Assembly: GCA_900551615.1 (NCBI GenBank)
Contig: URWN01000045.1
Coordinates: 1-10,311, forward strand
Length of the DNA: 10,311 bases
Direction: 5' to 3'
DNA from: an uncultured Clostridium sp.
Lineage (GTDB): Bacteria > Bacillota > Clostridia > TANB77 > CAG-508
Part shown: positions 1 through 5,641 of the stretch, piece by piece
Layout of the letters: the number at the start of each line of letters is the position of its first letter
Position numbering within the stretch: the stretch's first letter is position 1
The notes under the pieces: generated by a model
Database searches by the model: none
The model's input: only the letters and a program-made list of their open reading frames with translations
What the model was told of the DNA's origin: nothing
Position numbers and translations under genes: made by a program

Positions 1-4
1 ATTT

Positions 5-187
5 TAAAACTACCTATATAATAAAATTTATAACATATCGAATGTGATAGAAATAAACTTAGAAATTTTTATTGATTTTATGGAAAGAGTTCACTTTAGT
101 GGAAGGGTGCCATAAAATCAATATAAAAGTTCTTGTTTATGTATGGAGCCGAGAGATGTTATAAATTTTATTATATAGGTAGTTTTA
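5..187. repeat. Nested palindromic element with 32-bp perfect terminal inverted repeats (MITE-like or structured RNA)
   Basis: Positions 5-36 are perfectly complementary to 156-187 (32 bp). Inside lie further nested pairings with almost the same centre: 53-58 with 135-140, 61-64 with 130-133, 71-83 with 110-122 (13 bp perfect), and a small apical hairpin 90-94/99-103 with loop 95-98. The unpaired parts (37-52 opposite 141-155; 84-89 opposite 104-109) are purine-rich on the + strand. Both ends read TA, which would fit a TA target duplication of the IS630/mariner type, but this is weak evidence in such AT-rich DNA. No open reading frame is inside. It could be a MITE, a folded non-coding RNA, or both. 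I do not recognise a known family. The palindrome is certain; its nature is not. Confidence 0.6.
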
Positions 188-262
188 TATTGTAATAATA
201 GTTCTAAAAATCTCTTTATCGAATACACATTATGTATAAAAGAAAGATAAGGAGAATTTTTA

Positions 263-902
263 ATGAGAAGAAACAAACGATTAAAAATATGGGATACAAT
301 AGGAAATCATGTTGCAAACAATAAAAAGGAATATACATTAGTAACATTGATTTTTTTAGTAGGAATTTTTCTAGGAGTAATGTTTATAAACAATAGTAAA
401 GAAACACAAATGTCAGAAATATCATCATATTTTAATAATTTTATTGATAAATTAAAAAACACTGAAAAATTAGAAACAATGACTATTTTAAAAAGTACAT
501 TATTAGAAAACATAATATTGGCGGTAACTTTATGGTTTTTTGGAACAACAGTAATAGGAATACCCATTGTATTTGGAATTATAATGTATAGAGGCTTTTG
601 CTTAGGCTATTCAATAGCAACAATTATATCAGTTATAGGGGTAGGAAAAGGAATTTTATTTATACTAATAACACTAGTACTACAAAACATATTGTTTATT
701 CCGGCACTAATAGCTATAGGTGTTAGCCGGATTTAAGTTATATAAATCAATAGTAAAAGACAGAAATAGAGATAACATAAAGATAGAAGTATTACGACAT
801 ACAATATTTTCAGGAATTATGTTGGGCTTATTATGTGTATCTGCAATAATAGAAATTTTAATATCTACAAATATTTTGAAAAATTTTGTAAAATATTTTT
901 GA
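263..902 (+). CDS. spoIIM: Stage II sporulation protein M (SpoIIM), interrupted by a one-base frameshift
   Basis: SpoIIM is a mother-cell membrane protein. With SpoIID and SpoIIP it forms the machine that remodels peptidoglycan during forespore engulfment. Frame one (263-736) gives a basic N-terminus, a membrane segment around residues 25-42, the FINN motif after it, and a hydrophobic block from about 83 to 154. It then ends early in VSRI-stop. The family's C-terminal end (GFKLYKSIVKDR, then a last membrane segment near TIFSGIMLGLL) continues in the next frame from about 729 to 902. Skipping one C at 727/728 joins them as AVSGFKLYKS-like sequence and yields about 212 residues, close to the 214 of Bacillus SpoIIM. 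The ATG at 263 has AAGGAG at 249-254. A sequencing or assembly error is more likely than a true pseudogene, since the downstream half is intact. xerD follows, as in Bacillus. A possible sigma-E-like -10 (AATACACA, 222-229) lacks a convincing -35. Confidence 0.88.
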
Positions 903-918
903 AAAATGTATTTACTTT

Positions 919-946
919 TTGCCAATTGTTTGATATAACATATACA
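919..946 (+). promoter_or_regulatory. Possible sigma-A promoter for xerD
   Basis: TTGCCA at 919-924 and TATACA at 941-946 are separated by 16 bases and lie in the 87-base gap between spoIIM and xerD. Such matches are common by chance in AT-rich DNA, so this is only a candidate. Confidence 0.3.
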
Positions 947-989
947 GAATTTATGTAAATAAAATATTTTGATATAGGGGTAAGGGAAA

Positions 990-1871
990 ATGGAAAAACA
1001 ATTAAAACTTTTTTTTGAATTTTTAGAAAACGAAAAGAAATTATCAAACAACACATTACAATCATACAAAAGAGACTTAAAACAATTCAGAAGATACATA
1101 GAAGGATGCGAAGTAGCATATACAAAAGTAGACGAAGAAGTAATGCAAAACTACATTGAATATTTAGAAGAATTAGGAAAAAAACCTTCAACTATTTCAA
1201 GATGTATAGCATCAATAAGATCTTTTTATCAATATGTACTAAAAAAAGGCAAGGTAAAAAAAGATCCAACAAAGAATATACAATCACCAAAAGTAGAAAA
1301 AAGAGTACCATGTGTTTTAACTTCTAAAGAAGTAGAATTATTATTAGAACAACCAAAAGACATAGATTTAAAAGGAATCAGAGACAAAGCAATGCTTGAA
1401 TTTGCATATGCAACAGGAATGAGAGTTACAGAAATAATATCATTAGATATAGACGATATTGACTTTAAAGAAGGATTTGTAAATTGTAGAAAAGCAAATA
1501 AACAAAGAATAATTCCATTAGGAAAAATGTCATTAAAAGCATTAAAAGAATATACAGATCATGCAAGAGAAATTTTATTAAAAGATGATAATGAAAAAGC
1601 ATTATTTGTAAATGTAAATGGTCAAAGATTAACAAGACAAGGATTCTGGAAAATTATAAAATATTATAAAGAACAAGCTCACATAACAAAAGATATAACA
1701 CCACATGTTTTAAGACATTCATTTGCAACACATTTATTACAAAATGGTGCGGATTTAAAATCAATTCAAACAATGCTTGGACATTCAGATATTTCTTCAA
1801 CACAAGTTTATATGCAGTTCCAAGATGATGGATTAAAAGATATTTATCAAAAAGCTCATCCAAGAGCATAA
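990..1871 (+). CDS. xerD: Tyrosine recombinase XerD (chromosome dimer resolution)
   Basis: A 293-residue site-specific recombinase of the XerC/XerD type, which acts in the cytoplasm at the dif site to resolve chromosome dimers. The N-terminal SAM-like core-binding domain covers about residues 1-85 and the catalytic domain about 108-290. All active-site positions are visible: R145 in ATGMRVTE, a lysine at about 168 in the beta-hairpin, H239 and R242 in PHVLRHSFATHLL, H265 in LGHSDIS, and the nucleophile Y274 in TQVYMQF. Length is normal for the family (about 295). It starts at ATG 990 behind AGGGGT (976-981). The choice of XerD over XerC rests on the spoIIM neighbour and overall similarity; Clostridia can carry several close paralogues. 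Confidence 0.88.
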   Translation: MEKQLKLFFEFLENEKKLSNNTLQSYKRDLKQFRRYIEGCEVAYTKVDEEVMQNYIEYLEELGKKPSTISRCIASIRSFYQYVLKKGKVKKDPTKNIQSPKVEKRVPCVLTSKEVELLLEQPKDIDLKGIRDKAMLEFAYATGMRVTEIISLDIDDIDFKEGFVNCRKANKQRIIPLGKMSLKALKEYTDHAREILLKDDNEKALFVNVNGQRLTRQGFWKIIKYYKEQAHITKDITPHVLRHSFATHLLQNGADLKSIQTMLGHSDISSTQVYMQFQDDGLKDIYQKAHPRA

Positions 1872-1900
1872 AAATAAAATAAAAAATTACCATAAATTTC

Positions 1901-1928
1901 TTGACAAATAAGAAATTTATGGTATAAT
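1901..1928 (+). promoter_or_regulatory. Sigma-A promoter of the infC-rpmI-rplT operon
   Basis: Perfect TTGACA (1901-1906) and TATAAT (1923-1928) boxes with a 16-base spacer, 29 bases after the xerD stop. Transcription should start at about 1934-1936, giving an untranslated leader of roughly 145 bases before infC. Confidence 0.85.
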
Positions 1929-1934
1929 AGATTT

Positions 1935-2064
1935 TGTTACAAGAAGAAGCAAGAACTTCTCACCTTAGTAAATAAACGAAAGGTTAGAAAATAAATAAAA
2001 TTTTAAAGGTAAGCTTTAAATTTATTTTGCGGTAATTGACTTGTAACAAAAGTCAATTTTTTTT
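1935..2064 (+). ncRNA. Ribosomal protein L20-type leader (transcription attenuator of infC operon)
   Basis: The leader between the promoter and infC folds into several hairpins: 1945-1949/1956-1960, 1962-1966/1980-1984, and a long AT stem 1988-1996 plus 2003-2008 against 2014-2028. It ends in an intrinsic terminator (2034-2064). In addition, 1932-1943 is perfectly complementary to 2040-2051, which is the 3' part of the terminator's left arm, its loop and the start of its right arm. At least 8 of these 12 bp (1936-1943/2040-2047) should be transcribed. The long-range helix and the terminator therefore exclude each other. In low-GC Gram-positives L20 represses this operon by binding its leader and promoting early termination. 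Position, gene order and terminator fit that family; the L20-binding fold itself was not computed. Confidence 0.75.
2034..2064 (+). terminator. Leader terminator (attenuator) of infC
   Basis: A 9-bp stem, AATTGACTT (2034-2042) with AAGTCAATT (2050-2058), has a 7-base loop and runs directly into a T tract ending at 2064. It sits just two bases before the infC ribosome binding site, so full-length mRNA needs read-through here. Confidence 0.85.
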
Positions 2065-2080
2065 ATGGAGGTGTTTTAAC

Positions 2081-2590
2081 ATAAAACAAGAATTACCAAT
2101 TAATGGTCAAATAAGAGAAAAAGAAGTTCAATTAATAGGAGTAAATGGTGAAAAATTAGGAATAGTTTCAACAAGAGAAGCTTTAGAAAAAGCTGGAGAA
2201 AACAATTTAGACTTAGTTTTAGTAGCACCAAACTCAAAACCAGTAGTTTGCAAAATAATGAACTACGGAAAATACAAATTTGAACAAGCTAAAAAAGAAA
2301 AAGAAGCTAAAAAGAAACAAAAAATATTAGAAGTAAAAGAAATAAGAGTTACTCCTAATATAGAAGAACATGACTTTGAATTTAAAGCCAAAAATGCAAG
2401 AAAATTTTTAACAGATGGAAATAAAGTTAAAATAACAGTTAGATTTAGAGGAAGAGAAGTAAATAATTCAAAAGCTGGAGAAAATGTTTTAAACAAATTC
2501 ATAGAAAAATTAGAAGATGTAGCTACTGTAGAGAAGAAACCAAAACTTGAAGGTAGAAACATGTTTACAATTTTAGCTAAAAAAGTATAA
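2081..2590 (+). CDS. infC: Translation initiation factor IF-3, with an ATA start codon
   Basis: IF3 binds the 30S subunit, prevents early joining of 50S and checks the start codon and initiator tRNA. From ATA 2081 the product is 169 residues, the usual size. The N-domain begins INGQIREKEVQLIG and includes NGEKLGIVSTREAL; a lysine-rich linker (KFEQAKKEKEAKKKQK) leads to the C-domain with KEIRVTPNIEEHDFEFKAKNARKFL and the KVKITVRFRGRE motif. The start is set by GGAGGTG at 2067-2073, seven bases before ATA. No ATG, GTG or TTG fits: the frame is open upstream to a TTG at 2036, but those codons lie in the terminator hairpin. Rare start codons (ATT, ATA, ATC) are typical of infC and let IF3 limit its own translation. 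First gene of infC-rpmI-rplT. Confidence 0.93.
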   Translation: MKQELPINGQIREKEVQLIGVNGEKLGIVSTREALEKAGENNLDLVLVAPNSKPVVCKIMNYGKYKFEQAKKEKEAKKKQKILEVKEIRVTPNIEEHDFEFKAKNARKFLTDGNKVKITVRFRGREVNNSKAGENVLNKFIEKLEDVATVEKKPKLEGRNMFTILAKKV

Positions 2591-2612
2591 ATATAAGAAA
2601 GAAGGGAAAATT

Positions 2613-2816
2613 ATGGCAAAATTAAAAACAAACAAGGCTGCAAAAAAAAGATATTCATTAACAGCAACAGGAAAAATTAAAAGAACAAAATCAAACAGAA
2701 GACATTTATTAGCAAATAAAACAAAAAGACAAAAAAAATCAGGAAAAGTTCAAAATGCTTATGCAAGCAAAACATGTGAAAATACAATAAAGAAATTATT
2801 ACCATATGGTGGATAA
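2613..2816 (+). CDS. rpmI: 50S ribosomal protein L35
   Basis: A 67-residue, highly basic protein with the L35 hallmarks: MAKLKTNKAAKKRYSLTATGKIKR at the start (normally PKMKTHRGAAKRFK), a lysine/arginine-rich middle with RRHLLANKTKRQKK, and the terminal IKKLLPYGG. L35 is a small structural protein of the large ribosomal subunit. It starts 22 bases after infC, behind GAAGGG, and lies between infC and rplT as in almost all Bacillota. Confidence 0.95.
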   Translation: MAKLKTNKAAKKRYSLTATGKIKRTKSNRRHLLANKTKRQKKSGKVQNAYASKTCENTIKKLLPYGG

Positions 2817-2841
2817 TAGGTAGAGAAGGAGTGAAATAAAA

Positions 2842-3192
2842 ATGGCAAGAGTAAAAACAGCAAGAACAACAAGAGCAAGACATAAAAAAATATTAAAACA
2901 AGCAAAAGGATATTTTGGAGCAAAACATTATAGATTTAGAAATGCAAATCAAGCAGTTATGAAATCTTTATCATATGCATATGTAGGAAGAAAAGATAAA
3001 AAGAGTGATTTCAGAAAATTATGGATAACAAGAATTAATGCTGCTGCAAGAATGAATGGAACAACATACAGCAAAATGATAGCAGGTCTAAAAAAAGCTA
3101 ATGTTACAATAAACAGAAAAATGTTAGCTGAAATAGCTGTAAGTGATCCAAAAGCATTTACAGAAATTGCTGAAATAGCAAAAAAAGCATAG
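2842..3192 (+). CDS. rplT: 50S ribosomal protein L20, likely autoregulator of the operon
   Basis: A 116-residue basic protein matching L20 along its length: MARVKTARTTRARHKKILKQAKGYFG (the long N-terminal extension that threads through 23S rRNA), ANQAVMKSLSYAYVGRKDKK, FRKLWITRINAAARMNG, and the C-terminal globular part with LNRKMLAEIAV-like sequence. L20 is needed early in 50S assembly. In low-GC Gram-positives it also binds the infC leader and shuts the operon down. It starts at ATG 2842 with AAGGAG at 2826-2831, 25 bases after rpmI. A terminator follows at 3220. Confidence 0.96.
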   Translation: MARVKTARTTRARHKKILKQAKGYFGAKHYRFRNANQAVMKSLSYAYVGRKDKKSDFRKLWITRINAAARMNGTTYSKMIAGLKKANVTINRKMLAEIAVSDPKAFTEIAEIAKKA

Positions 3193-3219
3193 TAATTTAT
3201 AAATTAGTAAAATAAAAGA

Positions 3220-3258
3220 AACGTTTTAAACCTTATTAAAGGAAAACGTTCTTTTTTT
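3220..3258 (+). terminator. Intrinsic terminator of the infC-rpmI-rplT operon, probably bidirectional
   Basis: AACGTTTT (3220-3227) pairs with AAAACGTT (3243-3250), and an inner CCTT/AAGG (3231-3234/3239-3242) closes the loop. A T tract follows at 3252-3258. The A-rich flank at 3211-3219 gives a T-rich tail on the minus strand too, so it could also end transcription from the convergent spoVA operon. Confidence 0.85.
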
Positions 3259-3267
3259 TATATTCTA

Positions 3268-3296
3268 AGAAAGTTATCATAGTATGATAACTTTCT
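3268..3296. repeat. Perfect 13-bp inverted repeat with 3-base loop
   Basis: AGAAAGTTATCAT (3268-3280) is exactly complementary to 3284-3296 across the loop AGT. Neither strand has a T tract next to it, so it is not a classical terminator. It lies between the two convergent operons and could be an mRNA 3'-end stabiliser or a protein-binding palindrome. Confidence 0.6.
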
Positions 3297-3313
3297 GTAG
3301 AAGATAAATATGG

Positions 3314-3371
3314 CAGAAATTAGATTTTGTAGCAGTTTGCACTGCGTACAAAATCTTAATTCTGGTTTTTT
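3314..3371 (+). terminator. Long hairpin with T tract between the convergent operons
   Basis: Positions 3314-3331 pair with 3347-3364 (18 positions with two mismatches near the base). They are capped by GCAGT/ACTGC (3332-3336/3341-3345) around the loop TTGC, with one bulged G at 3346. Six Ts follow at 3366-3371 on the + strand, overlapping the spoVAE stop codon (3370-3372). It is a good backup terminator for rightward transcription. On the minus strand the hairpin comes directly after the spoVAE stop and may protect or end that mRNA, but no strong U tract follows there. Confidence 0.65.
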
Positions 3372-3762
3372 ATTGTTTTTTCATTTTTGGTTTTGATATT
3401 AAAGAAGCAAGATATCCAAAGAAAACTGCAGCAGCAATTCCACCAGATGCTGCCTTAACGCCACCAGTAAAAGCACCTACTAAACCAGTTTCTTTAACAC
3501 CTTCAATAGCTCCTTTGGCTAAGTTATACCCAAAACCAGTTAAAGGAACAGTAGCTCCACTTCCTGCAAAATCAACTAAATATTTATAAATGCCAAGTCC
3601 ACCTAAAATGGCACCTGTTGTTACGAATATAACTAAAATTCTAGCTGGAGTAAGTTTTGTTTTATCTATTAAAATCTGACCTATTACACAAATAATTCCT
3701 CCAACAACAAAACACTTTAATAAAGGCATCCAACTAAAAACATTTGCCCAATTAATATTCAT
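3370..3762 (-). CDS. spoVAE: Stage V sporulation protein AE (SpoVAE), DPA channel subunit
   Basis: A 130-residue membrane protein. Segments are visible near residues 14-32, 42-62 and 105-122, around the family signature FAGSGATVPLTGFGYNLAKGAIEGVKETG (65-93) with GLVGAFTGGVKAASGGIAAAV after it. SpoVA proteins are made in the forespore, sit in the spore inner membrane, and carry Ca-dipicolinic acid in during maturation and out at germination. The same signature recurs in SpoVAC, showing paralogy. It starts at ATG 3762 behind AAAGGGGT and lies 22 bases after spoVAD. It is the last gene of the operon, and hairpins follow its stop. It corresponds to the short SpoVAE (AEb type). Confidence 0.9.
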   Translation of the reverse strand: MNINWANVFSWMPLLKCFVVGGIICVIGQILIDKTKLTPARILVIFVTTGAILGGLGIYKYLVDFAGSGATVPLTGFGYNLAKGAIEGVKETGLVGAFTGGVKAASGGIAAAVFFGYLASLISKPKMKKQ

Positions 3763-3784
3763 GTTATATTACCCCTTTCAGAAA

Positions 3785-4786
3785 TTATATTTCTATACTA
3801 ATTGCATGTGCTATTCCAGGTATGGATTCACCTTGTTGAGAACTTGTAGAATTCATTAAAGCACCGGTAGCAATTAATAAAAGTTTTTTAATTTTCTTTT
3901 CTTTTAATTGTTTAAATAAATATCCGGAAAAAACAGTACCACAACATGCACATCCACTTCCACCAGAATGAGTGTCTTGAGCATTTTTATCAAAAATTAA
4001 AACACCACAGTCATTATAATTAGATTTTATATTGTAACCTTGAGATTTAGCAATATCAATAGCAAGTTCTTTTCCTATATGTCCCAGATCTCCACTTATA
4101 ATTGCATCATAGTAACTTGGATTTCTACCAGTATCCATAAAATGAGTAATTAAAGTATCAACAAATGCAGGTGCCATAGCTGCTCCCATATTGTTTGCAT
4201 CTTTTATTCCCATATCAACAATTTTACCAGGTGTAATATGTGTAATATATGGTCCAGTACCATTTTTAGAAATTATTGCAGCACCACTGCCAGTAACTGT
4301 CCATTGAGCAGTAGGGGGTCTTTGATTTCCAAGTTCAAGTGGAAATCTGAATTGTTTTTCTGCACTACAAAAATGGCTAGAAGTAGCACATAATACATTT
4401 TGTGCAAAACTTTCTACTGCAATAGCAGACAAAGACATGGATTCAACAAATGTTGAACATGCACCAAATACACCAAAAAAAGGAATATTTAATTCACGAA
4501 GCCCAAAACTAGATGAAATACATTGATTTAAAAGATCTCCTGCAAAACAGCAATCGATTTGTTCAGAAGGAATACCGGATTTGCTAATAACGGTATTTAC
4601 AGTTTCTTTTATAATTTTGCTTTCGGCTTTTTCCCATGTTTTTTCACCCCAAAATTCATCATCTAGAGTTTGGTCAAAATACTTAGCAAGAGGTCCTTGA
4701 GATTCTTTAGGACCAACAATAGAAGCACAATCTGTTATAGTAGGTGGGGTATCAAATTTTATAGTTTGTTTTCCTAACTTTTCCAA
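3785..4786 (-). CDS. spoVAD: Stage V sporulation protein AD (SpoVAD), DPA-binding thiolase-fold protein
   Basis: A 333-residue protein matching SpoVAD (338 in Bacillus). The family has a thiolase/ketoacyl-synthase fold but is not known as an enzyme: it binds dipicolinic acid at the outer face of the spore inner membrane. Visible signatures are PPTITDCASIVGPKESQGPL near the start, GVFGACSTFVES with C110, a glycine/cysteine-rich SGGSGCACCGTVFSG (274-288), LLIATGALMNSTSSQQGESIPGIAHA near the end, and few hydrophobic segments. The start codon is TTG (4786-4784) with AAGGAG eight bases upstream. That binding site begins in the spoVAC stop codon, which suggests coupled translation. It lies between spoVAC and spoVAE, the usual order. 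Confidence 0.95.
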   Translation of the reverse strand: MEKLGKQTIKFDTPPTITDCASIVGPKESQGPLAKYFDQTLDDEFWGEKTWEKAESKIIKETVNTVISKSGIPSEQIDCCFAGDLLNQCISSSFGLRELNIPFFGVFGACSTFVESMSLSAIAVESFAQNVLCATSSHFCSAEKQFRFPLELGNQRPPTAQWTVTGSGAAIISKNGTGPYITHITPGKIVDMGIKDANNMGAAMAPAFVDTLITHFMDTGRNPSYYDAIISGDLGHIGKELAIDIAKSQGYNIKSNYNDCGVLIFDKNAQDTHSGGSGCACCGTVFSGYLFKQLKEKKIKKLLLIATGALMNSTSSQQGESIPGIAHAISIEI

Positions 4787-4799
4787 AAAATCAACTCCT

Positions 4800-5264
4800 T
4801 TAAACTAATGTCATACTTTGAGTGTTAAAAATAAGATAGACAATACCAACAATTATTGATGCAGAAATACCAAATACAAGAACGGGACCTGCAACAGTAA
4901 ACATTTTTCCGCCAACACCCATTACATAACCTTCAGATTTATATTCCATAGCAGGAGAAACAATAGAATTTGCAAAACCTGTTATAGGAATTAAAGAACC
5001 AGCACCAGCAAATTTTCCGATTTTGTTAAATATATTAAGACCAGTCAAAAAGGCGGAAATACCAATTAGAATAATTGATACTATTGTTCCTGAAAGTTCT
5101 TGATTAAAGCCTCTTTCTTTACATATGTTCATAATTATTTGTCCAATTGTACATATTAGTCCGCCTACCCAAAATGCATTAAAACAGTTTTTCCATATTG
5201 GTGAATTTGGCGATTTTTTATTGACGTAATCTTGATATGTTTGTTTTGTTTCAATAGGATTCAT
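4800..5264 (-). CDS. spoVAC: Stage V sporulation protein AC (SpoVAC), mechanosensitive DPA channel subunit
   Basis: A 154-residue integral membrane protein. The N-terminal cytoplasmic stretch (1-25) is followed by membrane segments near 29-48, 60-79 and 125-147. The signature KFAGAGSLIPITGFANSIVSPAMEYKSEGYVMGVGGKMFTVAGPVLVFG covers 84-132. Bacillus SpoVAC is about 150 residues and behaves as a mechanosensitive channel that releases solutes during germination. Its ATG shares one base with the stop of the upstream dodecin-like gene (TAATG), and spoVAD follows after 13 bases, so all three are co-transcribed. Confidence 0.94.
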   Translation of the reverse strand: MNPIETKQTYQDYVNKKSPNSPIWKNCFNAFWVGGLICTIGQIIMNICKERGFNQELSGTIVSIILIGISAFLTGLNIFNKIGKFAGAGSLIPITGFANSIVSPAMEYKSEGYVMGVGGKMFTVAGPVLVFGISASIIVGIVYLIFNTQSMTLV

Positions 5265-5485
5265 TAATTATCATCCTTTCTATTTAAATCTATTAAAAAA
5301 GCTAAATCTAGGTCTACAAAGTATTCTGATATTTTATTTCCATCAATTTTAGCTCTTTGCTCTAAAATTTTTACACTTGATATATAGTCAATTGTTTTTG
5401 ATGCTTCATTTATTGTTTTTACTATTGCATCTTTCCATGAAATTTCTGAAGTACCAGTTATTATTAAGTGTTTTTCAATATCCAT
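5264..5485 (-). CDS. Dodecin-like small protein, first gene of the spoVA operon
   Basis: A 73-residue protein. GTSEISWKDAIVKTINEASKTIDYI followed by VKILEQRAKIDGNKISEYFVDLDLAFLID matches the beta-alpha-beta-beta pattern of dodecins (G-T/S-S-x-S-W-x-D-A-I, E-A-S-K-T, G-K-I-x-E-Y, F-x-I-D). Dodecins are 65-75 residues and form hollow dodecamers. The flavin-binding kind has a tryptophan in an L-D-W-F-E-V segment; here that place reads ISSVKI, so flavin stacking is doubtful. It looks more like the tryptophan-free subgroup that includes mycobacterial Rv0379, described as calcium-binding. The start is ATG 5485 with GAGGAGGT ahead. Its stop overlaps the spoVAC start by one base, indicating translational coupling and forespore expression. 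No signal peptide or membrane segment. Fold assignment fairly sure; function unknown. Confidence 0.75.
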   Translation of the reverse strand: MDIEKHLIITGTSEISWKDAIVKTINEASKTIDYISSVKILEQRAKIDGNKISEYFVDLDLAFLIDLNRKDDN

Positions 5486-5515
5486 GTTAAACCTCCTCTA
5501 AAAATTCTTTAAAAG

Positions 5516-5544
5516 TATTTTTACCGTTTTTAGAAAAAATATAC
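5516..5544 (-). promoter_or_regulatory. Candidate forespore (sigma-F/sigma-G type) promoter of the dodecin-spoVA operon
   Basis: On the minus strand GTATA (5544-5540) is followed after 14 bases by GGTAAAAATA (5525-5516). This resembles the Bacillus sigma-F pattern (G-C/T-A/T-T-A, about 15 bases, GG-x-R-A-x-A-x-T-R); a sigma-G reading has a poorer -10. The start would fall near 5508, just ahead of the strong ribosome binding site of the first gene. spoVA operons depend on forespore sigma factors, so position and function agree, but the spacing is one base short of the norm. Confidence 0.45.
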
Positions 5545-5571
5545 AATTAATATAATATTAAAATAAAAATA

Positions 5572-5600
5572 TAGAAAAATAAGTTAAAAAGAGGTATAAT
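5572..5600 (+). promoter_or_regulatory. Probable sigma-A promoter of rsmB
   Basis: TATAAT (5595-5600) lies 17 bases after TAGAAA (5572-5577), a 4-of-6 match to TTGACA. It is 41 bases before the rsmB ATG in the divergent intergenic region. The -10 is perfect and the -35 weak. Confidence 0.5.
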
Positions 5601-5641
5601 AAAAAACATAAAAAATAACTTATGATTGGAGAAAAATAACA

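Noticed and set aside
60..160. Riboswitch (lysine-type or similar) in the left palindrome
   Set aside because: Some purine-rich stretches look suggestive, but the conserved core elements of known riboswitch classes could not be placed.
720..902. Separate 60-residue membrane protein with GTG start
   Set aside because: It is the C-terminal end of SpoIIM in a shifted frame. No ribosome binding site precedes the GTG.
707..1099. Minus-strand frames over spoIIM/xerD and other long shadow frames (for example 5547-5807, 8028-8345)
   Set aside because: No ribosome binding sites or recognisable motifs, and they lie opposite well-supported genes. Long empty frames are expected in AT-rich DNA.
2036..2080. 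N-terminal extension of IF3 from TTG 2036
   Set aside because: These codons form the attenuator hairpin and the ribosome binding site. IF3 homology begins after ATA 2081.
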